A stretch of DNA of 64,000 bases, taken from positions 62,001 through 126,000 of the forward strand of contig NZ_FZNR01000016.1 in assembly GCF_900188005.1 (NCBI RefSeq), in the 5' to 3' direction. Every line of letters starts with the position of its first letter. Position 1 is the first letter of the stretch. A program made the translations under genes and the position numbers. Shown piece after piece: positions 21,892-30,856 of the stretch. The notes beneath the pieces were generated by a model. It did not search any database. It was given only the letters and a program-made list of their open reading frames with translations, and was not told the DNA's origin. Source of the stretch: Actinoplanes regularis (GTDB taxonomy: Bacteria > Actinomycetota > Actinomycetes > Mycobacteriales > Micromonosporaceae).

Positions 21892-22416
21892 ATGCATTCG
21901 CTGATCGCTTCCATTGTGGACAATGATGTGGCCGCCGAATTCCTGGCCTGGCCGGGCGATTTCGAGCTCGACCGGAAAGAGCATGTCGAGGAGGTCCACC
22001 TCGCCTCCGGCGCGGCGCTCGAAGGCTTCGCGGGCGACGGTTCCGGCGGGACGTATTTCTTCTGCGGTGACGGCGGAGAGGAGCGCCCGGTCCTCTACGC
22101 GGACTCCGAGGGCGGCGCGGCGCTGGTCGCGATCGGTCTGGCGCAGTTGCTGCAGCTCCTGCTGGTCGCGCCCTGGTGGCGGGACTGTCAGGAGTTCACC
22201 GCGGAGGAGAGCCGGGAACTCGCCGCCGAATACCTGGAGGACCTGCCCGACCTGGCGGTCAAGCGGGATCGGGTGGCCGCCACGCTCGGCCTCGATCTCC
22301 CCACCGAGGCCGAGGTCCTGGCCCGGCTGCACAGCGTCGCCACCGGGGCGGGCAAGGACTTCGACCTGATCTTCACGCCGGAGGGTACGAGGTACGACCG
22401 GCTGATCGAGGACTGA
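21892..22416 (+). CDS. Hypothetical protein, SUKH/SMI1-like
   Basis: 174 residues, ATG 21892 with AAGGTG upstream. It has FLAWPGDFELDRKEH, GGTYFFCGDGGEERPVLYADSEGG and a central hydrophobic helix LVAIGLAQLLQLLLVAPWW. This pattern (short WPGDF motif, GGTYFF, PVLYxDSEG) resembles SUKH-family proteins, which often serve as immunity proteins or have unknown roles in actinomycetes. No toxin gene is next to it. It starts 10 bp after the MFS stop, so it is probably co-transcribed. Family assignment is tentative. Confidence 0.75.
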   Translation: MHSLIASIVDNDVAAEFLAWPGDFELDRKEHVEEVHLASGAALEGFAGDGSGGTYFFCGDGGEERPVLYADSEGGAALVAIGLAQLLQLLLVAPWWRDCQEFTAEESRELAAEYLEDLPDLAVKRDRVAATLGLDLPTEAEVLARLHSVATGAGKDFDLIFTPEGTRYDRLIED

Positions 22417-22441
22417 CCGGATTCGCTGGTAGCTTCCCCTC

Positions 22442-23812
22442 ATGCCGACGGATTCCGGGGTCGACCGCCCCAGGCTGAAGATTCTCGCCGAGCGTGAGCG
22501 GATCGCTTTCGGCGAGCGGCATCCGCGTTCCGCCGCTGCCTACGGTCGCGCCGACCATCTCTTCGGGCGTGTCCCGATGACGTGGATGAACAAGACCGCG
22601 GCCGGTTTCCCGATCCATCTGAAGACCGCCCGGGGCAACCGGTTGACCGATGTCGACGGCAACGAGTTCATCGACTTCTGCCTCGGTGACACCGGCGCGA
22701 TGGCCGGCCACTCCCCCGCTCCGGTGGTCGCCGCGGTCACCCGGCGCCTCGGTGAGCTGGGCGGTGCCACCACGATGCTGCCGACCGAGGACGCCGCGGC
22801 GGTCGGCGCCGAGCTGGCGTCCCGGTTCGGGCTGCCGTTCTGGAGTTTCGCGCTGACCGCGACCGACGCGAACCGGTGGGCGATCCGGCTGCTGCGCGCC
22901 GTCACCGGGCGGTCGAAGATCCTGGTCAACAGCTACTGCTACCACGGCTCGGTGGACGAGTCACTGATCGTGGTCGGTCCGGACGGGCGCGGGCGGAGCC
23001 GGGAGGGCAACGTCGGCGCGCCGGTCGACGTGACCGAGACCAGCCGGGTCGCGGAGTTCAACGACCTGGCGGGGCTGGAGCGCGAGCTGGCGCACGGCGA
23101 CGTGGCCGCGGTGCTGATGGAGCCGGCGCTGACCAACATCGGCATCGTGCTGCCCGAGCCCGGCTACCTGGCCGGTGTGCGCGAGCTGACCAGGAGGTAC
23201 GGCACCTATCTGATCAACGACGAGACGCACACGTTCTCGGCCGGGCCGGGCGGGGCGACCCGGTTCTGGGATCTCTCGCCGGACGTGCTGACCATCGGCA
23301 AGGCGATCGGTGGCGGCGTGCCGGTGGGGGCCTACGGCCTCTCCGCCGAGCTGGCCGACGCCCTGACCGGGCGTGCCGACCTCGACCTGGTCGACATGGG
23401 CGGGGTGGGCGGCACGCTCGCCGGCAACCCGGTGTCGATGGCGGCGACCCGCGCGACGCTGGAGGAGGTGCTGACCGAGGGTGCGTTCGCCACCATGCTG
23501 GCCACTGCCTCGATGTTCGCCGACGGCCTCCAGAAGCTGATCACCGCCCACGCGCTGCCCTGGTCGGTGAGCCGGCTCGGCGCCCGGGTGGAGTTCCGCT
23601 TCGCCGACCCGGCCCCGCGCAACGGCACCGAGTCGGCGGCGAGCGCGGACGCCGAACTGGAGGACTTCCTGCACGTCTACCTGGCCAACCGTGGGGTGCT
23701 GCTGACCCCGTTCCACAACATGGCCCTGATGTGCCCGCAGACGACGCTCGACGACATGGCCCGCCACCACGAGATCTTCGACGCCGCGCTCTCCGAGCTC
23801 ACCGCTTCTTGA
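22442..23812 (+). CDS. Class-III PLP aminotransferase / aminomutase
   Basis: 456 residues. The pyridoxal lysine lies in DVLTIGKAIGGGVPVGAYG, and the preceding Asp motif is LINDETHTF. The N-terminal region DGNEFIDFCLGDTGAMAGHSP fits the glutamate-1-semialdehyde aminomutase-like branch, but ornithine- or beta-alanine-type transaminases are possible; the usual GSEA residues for cofactor phosphate binding appear as TATDANRWAIR, which is divergent. No clear ribosome site precedes ATG 22442, 26 bp after the previous stop. Its 3' end overlaps the convergent STAND gene by 14 bp. It is not a core hemL because it sits away from haem genes. Confidence 0.85.
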   Translation: MPTDSGVDRPRLKILAERERIAFGERHPRSAAAYGRADHLFGRVPMTWMNKTAAGFPIHLKTARGNRLTDVDGNEFIDFCLGDTGAMAGHSPAPVVAAVTRRLGELGGATTMLPTEDAAAVGAELASRFGLPFWSFALTATDANRWAIRLLRAVTGRSKILVNSYCYHGSVDESLIVVGPDGRGRSREGNVGAPVDVTETSRVAEFNDLAGLERELAHGDVAAVLMEPALTNIGIVLPEPGYLAGVRELTRRYGTYLINDETHTFSAGPGGATRFWDLSPDVLTIGKAIGGGVPVGAYGLSAELADALTGRADLDLVDMGGVGGTLAGNPVSMAATRATLEEVLTEGAFATMLATASMFADGLQKLITAHALPWSVSRLGARVEFRFADPAPRNGTESAASADAELEDFLHVYLANRGVLLTPFHNMALMCPQTTLDDMARHHEIFDAALSELTAS

Positions 23813-26800
23813 CCGGCTGCGCCGGAACCGCCCGCGGCGCGCGGAAGGTGAACGCGTACATCCCGCGCCGCCCGGCGGCGTAAAGGTCGAGCCCGTCCGA
23901 CGCCCAGGCGCACTCGAAGAGGGCACCGTCCACCCGCATCGCCGCGACGGGTCGCCACTGCGCCGCCCCGCCCAGCCCGGCCAGCGACCAGATGCGCAGT
24001 TCACCGGCCTCGCTGGTGGTGGCGAGCCAGCATCCGTCGGCGGAGACCGCGCCGTGGGTGACCGGGCCGTCCGCGAAGTCGGCCGTGCCGAGCACACGTG
24101 CACCGCGTACGCCGAGGAGTGTGACGCCATCGGATCGGATCACCGCGATCCGGTCACCGACCGGATCGATCGCCCGGACCGCCCCGCCCGGCAGGGATTG
24201 GACCCGGCCGTTGCGATAGTTCCAGACGGTCAGCGAGCCGCCGTCCTCCGCGAAGATCAGCCGGTGGCGGGGCAGGAAGGCGGCCGCCCGGACCGGACGG
24301 TCGTTGGCCCGGAACAGGACGTCTCCGCCGTTGACGGAGCGGATCTCCAGGCCGCCCTGCTCATCCCACCGGGCGAAGACGCCGGGTCCCGCCGCGCAGC
24401 CGGCCGACCCGGGGAGCACCTCGGCCGCCCACTCCTCGCCGACCCGGGTGAGCAGGGCCGTGCCGGTGAGGCCCGCCGCCACGATCCACCGGCCCCCCGC
24501 CCCGGAGACGCACCGGCGGACCGGCCCGTCCAGGCGAAAGATCGGCGAGTTCGCCGGATCGTCCGTGCGCCACACCCGGACGGCTCCGTCCAGGCCACCG
24601 CCGACCAGTGCATCGCCGGACACGGCACAGCTGTTCACCCAGTCGACCGGCCCGCCCACCGTCTCCTGGGCCAGCCGGGACAGGTCCCACACCCGGATCG
24701 TCCCGTCGCTCCCGGTGGTGATCAGGGTCCGCCGGTCCGGCCCGACCACACAGCCGGTGACCCAGCTCGGATGGGCCCGCACGACCGCGATCTCCACGCC
24801 GTACCGGTCGATCACCCGGACCGTCCCGTCCTCGCCGCCGGAGATGATCCGGTCGCCGAACGCGGCCACCGCGCTCACACAGCCCCGGTGTTCACCGACC
24901 GTGACCGGCTCGCCACCGCCGCGCAGCGGATGCACCCGGATCTCGCCGTCCGTCCCGCTCAGCGCGGCCCACTCCGCCGCCGGGTCCACGGCGAACCCGG
25001 CGACCAGCGCCTTGCCCTCCGTGACCAGCGCTTTTCGCCGCCCACTGCGCAGGTCGTGCCCGGTCACCGCGCCCTCTTCGCTCACCGTTAGCACCCGGTC
25101 GTCGCCGAAGAACGCGCAACCGACCAGTTTCCCGGTCCCGCGGTGGCTGAGGATCCGCCAGTTCCCGGCCACGTCCAGGACGATCAGTTCGCCGCCGCCG
25201 CTGACCGCGGCGATCCGGTGGCTGCCGGGCGCGGCCGCGCAGGCGAGAATCTCGCCGGGTGCGGTCCAGAGGATCCGTTCCTGGCGGCGACCCGCCACGT
25301 CCCACCAGCGCAGGGTGCCGTCGACGCCGGCCGAGATCAGCGCTGTCCCGTCGTGCGTGACCGCCAGCGCCTTGACCGAGCCGGTGTGCCCGGTGAGCCG
25401 GGCCGGGGCGCCGCCGGCCAGGTCGTGCAGGCTGACCACGCCGGTGGAGCTGCCGGTGGCGATCCAGTCCGCGTGCGGGGAGACCGCGACGCAGTCCAGC
25501 CAGCCGGTGCCGCCGGCGATCACCCGGGTGAGGCTGTCCGGCCCGACGTCCGGCAGCGGCCAGCGGGCCGTCAGCCCCGGCCGGAACCGCTGGGCGGCGG
25601 CGAACTCGGCCACGTCGGCGGCCAGTTCGGAGGCGCCGGCGAGACGGGAGAGCAGCACGTCGGCGAGGGCTTCGGCGGGCCGGATCGGATGCAGCAGGTG
25701 GGCGCCCCGGGACAGCCGGGCACGCAGCGCGTCGGCGCGCGGATCCGGCACCCGGTCCAGGTCGGCGACCGCGGCCGCGACGCCGAGCAGCGAGATCTGG
25801 ACGGCCAGCCGGCGAAGGTCGGTCACGGTCCGGAACAGCTCGTCCCACCAGCCGGCTTCGCACAGGTGGAAGGCGAGATGCCGCCAGAGGTGGTGGTCGG
25901 TTCGCGGCAGCACCGACCACGGCCCGCCGCTGCCGGGCCGGACCATCTCCACCAGGCGGCGGTTCGCTTGCGCCAGTTCCTGGTCCGGGAGGCGATTGCG
26001 GAGGTACGTCCGGAGCACGTCATGCAGCCGCAGCCCCTCGGAGCCCCGCTGGACGAGGCCGAGCCCGGCCAGCGTCGTCCGCAGTTCGTCCGCGTCGGCG
26101 GGCGACAGCCCACCCGTGCCGGCCCAGAGCGAGCCGGAGATCGGGTCCGGGATCGGCACGCCCTCCGGAAAGATCCCCAGCTCGAGGTAGCGCCGCCGGT
26201 CCGCCTCCGGCAGCAGGTCGAGGGCGGCCGTCAGGAACCCGTCGACGGCGCGCTCCCGCTCCCCCGGCACGGCCGGGTCCAGGGCCACCCAGCCGTCCGC
26301 GCCGACCTGGTCGATCAACTGGTGGGCGGCCACGCCCCGGCGCAGCATCCCGTTGACGATCGCGATGAGCAGCGGCCAGCGGCCGGTCAGGGCGAGCAGC
26401 GCGGTCAGGTCGGGCCGGGGCAGGCCGGACAGGTCCCGGGTGAGCAGGGCGGTCGCCTCGGCGTCGGTCATCCCGCCGATCTCGAGCCGCGGCAGGTCCG
26501 GCGGGAGCAGGCCGCCCACCCGCGTGGTGATCAGCCGCCGGCAGCCGGCGCCACCGGTCAGGAACGGCTCCAACTGCTCCGCGGTCCACACGTCGTCGAC
26601 GACCAGCAGGGCCGGTGGGCGCAGGTCCAGTTCGGCACCGAGGCGCTGCCCGGCCTGGGCCGGGGTGACCACCCCCGGGCGTTCGCCGGTGAGGCGTTCG
26701 ACCAGGTCGGCGAGGAGGACGGCGAGGGCCGGGCCGGTGGCCTCCTGGCCGAGGGTCGCCCAGAGCAGGCCGCCGGGGAACCGGTCCCGCAGGTCCCGGG

Positions 26801-27029
26801 CGACCTGCTCGGCCGCCACGGTCTTGCCGATCCCGCCGACGCCGTGCAGCGCGGCGTCACCGGCGAGCAGCAGTTCCCGTAGGCGGGCCTGGAGCGGGGC
26901 CCGTTCCACCAGGTCGTCGCGGGGGCCGGCGGCCATCCAGGGCACCGGCGGGGTTGGCCGGGCCGGCTCCGGGGCCGGGGAGTTACGCGAGCGACCGGCC
27001 CATCGCCGCCACCGTGTGCCGTCTGTCAC
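23799..27029 (-). CDS. Apaf-1-like STAND ATPase: NB-ARC plus WD40 propellers
   Basis: 1076 residues. The NB-ARC module starts near residue 35: Walker A GVGGIGKT at 63-70, Walker B LLVVDDVW at 141-148, the TTR sensor at 168-170 and GRWPLLI at 216-222 (GxP region). Helical and winged-helix parts follow (LRLHDVLRTYLRNRL, about 350-370). From about residue 520 to the end there are about 12-13 WD40-like blades (for example TGHTGSVKALAVTHDGTALI, GSDGTIRVWDLSRL). The architecture is that of Apaf-1 without a CARD or any recognisable N-terminal effector. GTG 27029 has no good ribosome site; ATG 26936 is an alternative start that keeps the P-loop. It lies 38 bp downstream of a proline-rich membrane protein gene, possibly one operon. 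Confidence 0.9.
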   Translation of the reverse strand: MTDGTRWRRWAGRSRNSPAPEPARPTPPVPWMAAGPRDDLVERAPLQARLRELLLAGDAALHGVGGIGKTVAAEQVARDLRDRFPGGLLWATLGQEATGPALAVLLADLVERLTGERPGVVTPAQAGQRLGAELDLRPPALLVVDDVWTAEQLEPFLTGGAGCRRLITTRVGGLLPPDLPRLEIGGMTDAEATALLTRDLSGLPRPDLTALLALTGRWPLLIAIVNGMLRRGVAAHQLIDQVGADGWVALDPAVPGERERAVDGFLTAALDLLPEADRRRYLELGIFPEGVPIPDPISGSLWAGTGGLSPADADELRTTLAGLGLVQRGSEGLRLHDVLRTYLRNRLPDQELAQANRRLVEMVRPGSGGPWSVLPRTDHHLWRHLAFHLCEAGWWDELFRTVTDLRRLAVQISLLGVAAAVADLDRVPDPRADALRARLSRGAHLLHPIRPAEALADVLLSRLAGASELAADVAEFAAAQRFRPGLTARWPLPDVGPDSLTRVIAGGTGWLDCVAVSPHADWIATGSSTGVVSLHDLAGGAPARLTGHTGSVKALAVTHDGTALISAGVDGTLRWWDVAGRRQERILWTAPGEILACAAAPGSHRIAAVSGGGELIVLDVAGNWRILSHRGTGKLVGCAFFGDDRVLTVSEEGAVTGHDLRSGRRKALVTEGKALVAGFAVDPAAEWAALSGTDGEIRVHPLRGGGEPVTVGEHRGCVSAVAAFGDRIISGGEDGTVRVIDRYGVEIAVVRAHPSWVTGCVVGPDRRTLITTGSDGTIRVWDLSRLAQETVGGPVDWVNSCAVSGDALVGGGLDGAVRVWRTDDPANSPIFRLDGPVRRCVSGAGGRWIVAAGLTGTALLTRVGEEWAAEVLPGSAGCAAGPGVFARWDEQGGLEIRSVNGGDVLFRANDRPVRAAAFLPRHRLIFAEDGGSLTVWNYRNGRVQSLPGGAVRAIDPVGDRIAVIRSDGVTLLGVRGARVLGTADFADGPVTHGAVSADGCWLATTSEAGELRIWSLAGLGGAAQWRPVAAMRVDGALFECAWASDGLDLYAAGRRGMYAFTFRAPRAVPAQPVKKR

Positions 27030-27067
27030 GGAGGGTCCAACGGCGTGGCGACGGGCAGGTCACTCCG

Positions 27068-28273
27068 CTATTTCTTGACGAGATTCCGCAGTGAGGTGAT
27101 CGCGAGGTGGTCGCTGATCGCGGCGTAGATCTTTTTGTCGGTGCCGACGAGCGTCGAGAACGGGCAGGTGGTCTCGTCGCCGTTCAGTTTCTTGTCCAGC
27201 AGGAGGCGGTGGGTGGCCACCTCGTAGACCCGCAGGCGCCAGGTCGCGCGGTAGAGGGTCACGGTGTCCGGCTTGGGGTCGTCGTACTTGCAGGTGCGGA
27301 TCTTCGAGCCGGCGCTGGTCCAGTCCAGGCAGGCGGCCATCTGGACCTTCGCCGGGTCGCGTGACGCCCAGGTCGCCTCGTCCGCGTCGCTGGTGCCCTC
27401 GTCGGTCAGGTAGTAGACCGGGTTCTGCCAGCGCACCGAGTCGGGGCCGTCCTTCGTCAGCAGCACCACCGGGTGCGGGGCCTTGCCGGACCGCTTCGGG
27501 GAGTCGGGGAAGTAGACGTTCTCGTCGCAGACCTGGTGCAGGTCGTAGATGTCCTTGGCGGCGGTCTCGCTGGCCTGCGGGCCGGTCGACTCGACGGTCG
27601 GCGCCGTGGTCGGCTCGGTGGGGAACGCGAAGCCGGAGGGCAGGGTGAACGGCTCGTCGTCCGCGTAGCCGTGGTCGATCGTGTCGTTGGCGCGGTCCAC
27701 CACGCGGTTGATGCTGGCGCCGCAGAGCAGCATGATGGCGGCGGCCACCGCGATGATCACGACGGCGAGGACGCCGCCGCGCCGGCGGCTGGCCGGGGTG
27801 GCCGGGGGCGGGGGCCAGCCGGGCACGGCGTGCTGACCGGGCTGCGGGTAGGCGCCGGCGGGGTATGCGCCGGGCGGCGGATAGGCCCCGGGAGGCGGGT
27901 AGGCGCCCGGTGGCGGGTACGCCCCGGGAGCCGGGAAGGCACCCGGCGGCGGGAAGGCGCCGGGAGGCGGCGGGTAGGCCGCCGGCTGCCCCGTCGCGGG
28001 CTGTCCGCCGAACGGCGGAGGCGGCTGAGGGAACGGATACGTCTGGGCGGGCGGTACGACCGGTGGCGCAGCGCCCTCGACGGGGCGTGCCCACTCGGAG
28101 ACCGGCGTCGCCGGTGGCGTGTACGGCTCCGGAGTGACGGCAGGCGCGGCGGGCGCGTCCGCAGGGGCCGCGGCCGGGCCGGCGAACGTCGGATCCACGG
28201 GCGGCGTGGTGGATGGTGGTGCGGTCGGATCCGGTGTGTTGTCGCCGCCGGATTCTGCCTCCGTGCTGCTCAC
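27068..28273 (-). CDS. Proline-rich single-pass membrane protein (LppU/SCO3897-like)
   Basis: 401 residues. The start is GTG 28273 (VSSTEAESGG) with GGAGG 7 nt upstream. Residues 1-200 are Pro/Ala-rich with YPPPGA repeats and are probably cytoplasmic and disordered. One membrane helix follows (VLAVVIIAVAAAIMLLCGASI, about 208-228). The external C-terminal domain has conserved-looking cysteines and motifs such as DIYDLHQVCDENVYFP, HPVVLLTKDG and RVYEVATHRLLLDKKL. This resembles LppU/SCO3897-type actinobacterial proteins of unknown function. The STAND gene follows 38 bp downstream, so they may be co-transcribed. Confidence 0.82.
   Translation of the reverse strand: MSSTEAESGGDNTPDPTAPPSTTPPVDPTFAGPAAAPADAPAAPAVTPEPYTPPATPVSEWARPVEGAAPPVVPPAQTYPFPQPPPPFGGQPATGQPAAYPPPPGAFPPPGAFPAPGAYPPPGAYPPPGAYPPPGAYPAGAYPQPGQHAVPGWPPPPATPASRRRGGVLAVVIIAVAAAIMLLCGASINRVVDRANDTIDHGYADDEPFTLPSGFAFPTEPTTAPTVESTGPQASETAAKDIYDLHQVCDENVYFPDSPKRSGKAPHPVVLLTKDGPDSVRWQNPVYYLTDEGTSDADEATWASRDPAKVQMAACLDWTSAGSKIRTCKYDDPKPDTVTLYRATWRLRVYEVATHRLLLDKKLNGDETTCPFSTLVGTDKKIYAAISDHLAITSLRNLVKK
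27860..27975 (-). repeat. 18-bp repeats coding for AYPPPG/AFPPPG
   Basis: About six tandem 15-18-bp units in the LppU-like gene encode AYPPPG and AFPAPG repeats. Confidence 0.8.
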
Positions 28274-28339
28274 TGGCGTTCCTCCCCCGGTCGGATGACG
28301 GCCAAATCTATCGAAGTCGGCCATCCGGAGGAGAGACGG

Positions 28340-28379
28340 GGTGGTCCCTCCGGCACGGCGACGCACCGGAGGGACCACC
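28340..28379 (-). terminator. Hairpin after the DUF4353 gene
   Basis: 14-bp complementary arms (28340-28353 and 28366-28379) with a 12-nt loop, 7 bp downstream of the stop on the minus strand. Confidence 0.8.
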
Positions 28380-28385
28380 GCGAGG

Positions 28386-30053
28386 TCAGGGCCGGGTGCT
28401 GGACTGGGTCCCCGCGGTCACCGTGGTCACCTGGGTGCCGGAGAGCGTGCCCCCGCTGTAGAGACCCCCGCCGACCGCGGTGCCGGAGACCGAGCCCCCG
28501 GTGTAGACCGCGTACGTCGTCCCGCGCGTGATCTGGCTGGACGAGAAGACCACGCCCTTGAACGCCTTCGTCGACTTGTACGCCGCGATCTGCGTCCCGG
28601 ACGTGGTGGCCAGGTGCACGATCGTGCCCGCCGCCTGGTTGGCGCTGAACGTGACCGACACCCAGCCCTGCCCGGAGCCGGGCAGCGTGCTGGTGGTGGC
28701 GCTGATCCCGCTGGAGTAGACGGTGCCACCGGTGATGGTGAGCGCCCCGTTGGAGTCCAGGCCGCCCTCCCCGCCGCCGCGGGTGGCCGAGCCGCTGACC
28801 ACGACGGTGCCGCCGCCGATGGTCAGCGCGCCGTTGGAGTCCAGGCCGTCCGTGCCGCCGCTGACCACGACGGTCCCCCCGGTGATCGAGATCAGCGCGT
28901 TCGGCGAGTTCTGCATCTCGCCGTAGTTCGGGTCGGAGGCGTTGAACGCGTCGTCCGAGGCGGTCGTGCTGACGCTTCCGCCGGTGACGTAGACCTTCAG
29001 GCCCTCGACCCCCTCGTACGACTTGGTGACGTTGACCGTGCCGGCGCTGACCGTGACGGTGCCCTCGGCGTGGACCCCGTCGTCGCCGGTCGCGACCGTG
29101 GTCGTGCCGCCGTCGACGGTGATCGTGGCGTCCGAGTGCACGCCGTCGTCGGAGGCGTCGACGGTCGCGGTGCCGCCGCTGATCGCCACCAGCACACCGG
29201 CCTTGAGACCCTTCGCCGACGCGTCACCCGGCGTGACCGTGCTGCCGCCACCGGACTTGGCGGTGACCGTGCCCCCGGCGAGCAGCACGTCGGTCTCCGC
29301 GGTGACCGCGTCACCGGTCGCGGTGACATTGGCCGTACCCGCGCCGACGTACACGTATCCCCTGGTGGCGTCCGCGTCGTTGTCGGACTTGAGCCCGTCG
29401 CCACCGGCGGTCGCGGTGATCGCGCCACCGTTGACGATCACGTAGTCCTTGCCCCGGACGGCGTCGTCGCCGGCCGTCACGGTGATCGTTCCGGCGTCGA
29501 TGACCAGGCCGTCCGCGCTGTTGATGCCGTCGGCGGCGGTGCTGGCGACGGTCAGCGCACCGGTGCCGTCGACGGTGAGGTCGGCGGCCGAGTCGAGGGC
29601 GTTACCGGCCGAGGAGGTGAGCCGGTTGGTCGTGCCGGCCTGCAGGTACACCAGGGCCTCGTCGGCGGCGACGATGTTCAGCGCGGCCGCGCTGTTGGTG
29701 ACCGTCACCCCGTTGAGCAGGATGCGGACGATGCCGGTGCCGGTGCTGTTCACCACGATCTGGCCGTTGGTGAGCGTGCCGGAGAAGCGGTACGTGCCGG
29801 CCGCCGTGATCGTGACCGTGCTGCCGGAAACGGTGACGTTCGAGCTGGTGCTGGTCGCGCCGCTGCCGGTGAGGGTGACCGCGGCGACGTCCGCTTCGTT
29901 CCAGACGCGGTCGGCGGCGCTGTCGTGGCTGGCCTGGTTCGCGGCGAGCGCGGTGGCGGCCGCGGTGCCGGCGGCTTCGGCCGGCACCGCCGACAGGGCG
30001 AGCGCCACGGCGACGGCCGCGACGGGGGTGACCAGCCGGGGAATGCTGGGCAT
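28386..30053 (-). CDS. Secreted carbohydrate-binding beta-helix protein (DUF4353, Cthe_2159-like)
   Basis: 555 residues with a signal peptide (LVTPVAAVAVALALSAVPAEAAG). The start ATG 30053 follows GGAAGGA. The mature part is a long series of short strand repeats: SADGLVIDAGTITVTAGDDA, GDGLKSDNDADA, SDDGVHSDATITVDGG, GTDGLDSNGALTIGGG. This is the DUF4353 solenoid, whose clostridial member Cthe_2159 binds polysaccharide and calcium. It is last in a three-gene unit with a VTC-domain and a DUF4956 protein. That grouping is known in actinomycetes, usually with a CotH kinase that is absent here. A role in binding a wall polymer outside the cell is inferred. Confidence 0.88.
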   Translation of the reverse strand: MPSIPRLVTPVAAVAVALALSAVPAEAAGTAAATALAANQASHDSAADRVWNEADVAAVTLTGSGATSTSSNVTVSGSTVTITAAGTYRFSGTLTNGQIVVNSTGTGIVRILLNGVTVTNSAAALNIVAADEALVYLQAGTTNRLTSSAGNALDSAADLTVDGTGALTVASTAADGINSADGLVIDAGTITVTAGDDAVRGKDYVIVNGGAITATAGGDGLKSDNDADATRGYVYVGAGTANVTATGDAVTAETDVLLAGGTVTAKSGGGSTVTPGDASAKGLKAGVLVAISGGTATVDASDDGVHSDATITVDGGTTTVATGDDGVHAEGTVTVSAGTVNVTKSYEGVEGLKVYVTGGSVSTTASDDAFNASDPNYGEMQNSPNALISITGGTVVVSGGTDGLDSNGALTIGGGTVVVSGSATRGGGEGGLDSNGALTITGGTVYSSGISATTSTLPGSGQGWVSVTFSANQAAGTIVHLATTSGTQIAAYKSTKAFKGVVFSSSQITRGTTYAVYTGGSVSGTAVGGGLYSGGTLSGTQVTTVTAGTQSSTRP

Positions 30054-30103
30054 GGTGGTTCCTTCCGTTGAGGACGGGACAATTCGGAGCTGGGCACGGG
30101 GGC

Positions 30104-30856
30104 TCAGCGGTCGAAGTGGCGGCGCAACGTCCGGCGCCAGGGCGCCGACGGCAGCTCGGGTCGCAGCGCGGCGAGCCCGGTCGCGTACTTCGAGATGCGG
30201 GCGGGGCGGTGCCCGTTGGCCCAGAGCAGCCGGTCGATCGGGGAGGCGGCCGCGGCGGTCTTGGTCTCGATCACCGCGAGGTGCGGCGCGACCAGCTCGG
30301 CGCCGTCCGTCCCGGTCCAGGTCAGATCGGTGTCGAGGGTGGCCCTGGAGTCGCCGGCGGCCTGGTGGAAGGTGGTCCGGTTGTACCGGGTGACCAGGGT
30401 CGGAGCGAGCCCGGCGACGGCCCGGTCGCCGAGCACGCCGGCGACGAACCAGTGCCCCGGTTCGACGGTGTCCTCGTCGGCGGACTCGTACGGGAGCCGG
30501 TTCTTGACCGTGCCACCACGCCAGCCCTCGGTCTTCACCTCGAGCCAGCATTCGGCCGAGTCGACGTACGTCCGGGTGCGGATCTTGAAGCGGCGCCGGC
30601 GCCGCTGGGCCGTGAGCCGGAAGCAGACCAGGTCCGGGGTGTCGAAGTAGACGGAGCGGTAGCGGAACGTCCGCAGGCCGTCGATCTCCAGCACCCGGGT
30701 CGCGGGGTCGATCGCGGGCAGCAGCGCGAGCGCGTCCTCGAGCCGGAGCACATATTTGCGGTCGACCCTGACCTGCAGCGCGGCCTTCTCGGTCAGCTCG
30801 GCGAGCGAGATCGCCTCCAGACCGACCAGAGCCGATTCGCTCGCGAGCTCGCTCAT
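30104..30856 (-). CDS. VTC-domain (polyphosphate polymerase-like) protein
   Basis: 250 residues with the triphosphate-tunnel/VTC pattern: QVRVDRKYVLRLED, FRYRSVYFDTPDLVCFRL, KIRTRTYVDSAECWLEVKTE, TLVTRYNRTTFH, LDTDLTW and VIETKT. The EVK and RYNR residues correspond to the basic/acidic tunnel of VTC4, which makes polyphosphate from ATP in eukaryotes. It starts MSELASESALVG at ATG 30856, overlapping the DUF4956 stop (ATGA); the first 19 bases after the ATG-A are the repeated element described separately. Bacterial members sit with DUF4956 membrane proteins; the real product is unproven. Confidence 0.9.
   Translation of the reverse strand: MSELASESALVGLEAISLAELTEKAALQVRVDRKYVLRLEDALALLPAIDPATRVLEIDGLRTFRYRSVYFDTPDLVCFRLTAQRRRRRFKIRTRTYVDSAECWLEVKTEGWRGGTVKNRLPYESADEDTVEPGHWFVAGVLGDRAVAGLAPTLVTRYNRTTFHQAAGDSRATLDTDLTWTGTDGAELVAPHLAVIETKTAAAASPIDRLLWANGHRPARISKYATGLAALRPELPSAPWRRTLRRHFDR
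30836..30856 (-). repeat. MSELASE start-codon element, copy 1
   Basis: On the minus strand ATGAGCGAGCTCGCGAGCGA plus one A is identical over 21 bp to 48236-48256. It contains the palindromic core GAGCTCGCGAGC-like sequence, begins at the ATG of the VTC gene and overlaps the preceding stop in ATGA. Confidence 0.9.

Noticed and set aside
28341..30071. 576-codon plus-strand frame opposite the DUF4353 gene
   Set aside because: Repetitive antisense shadow of the Gly/Thr/Ala repeats; no ribosome site, and the minus-strand gene has a signal peptide and known family pattern.
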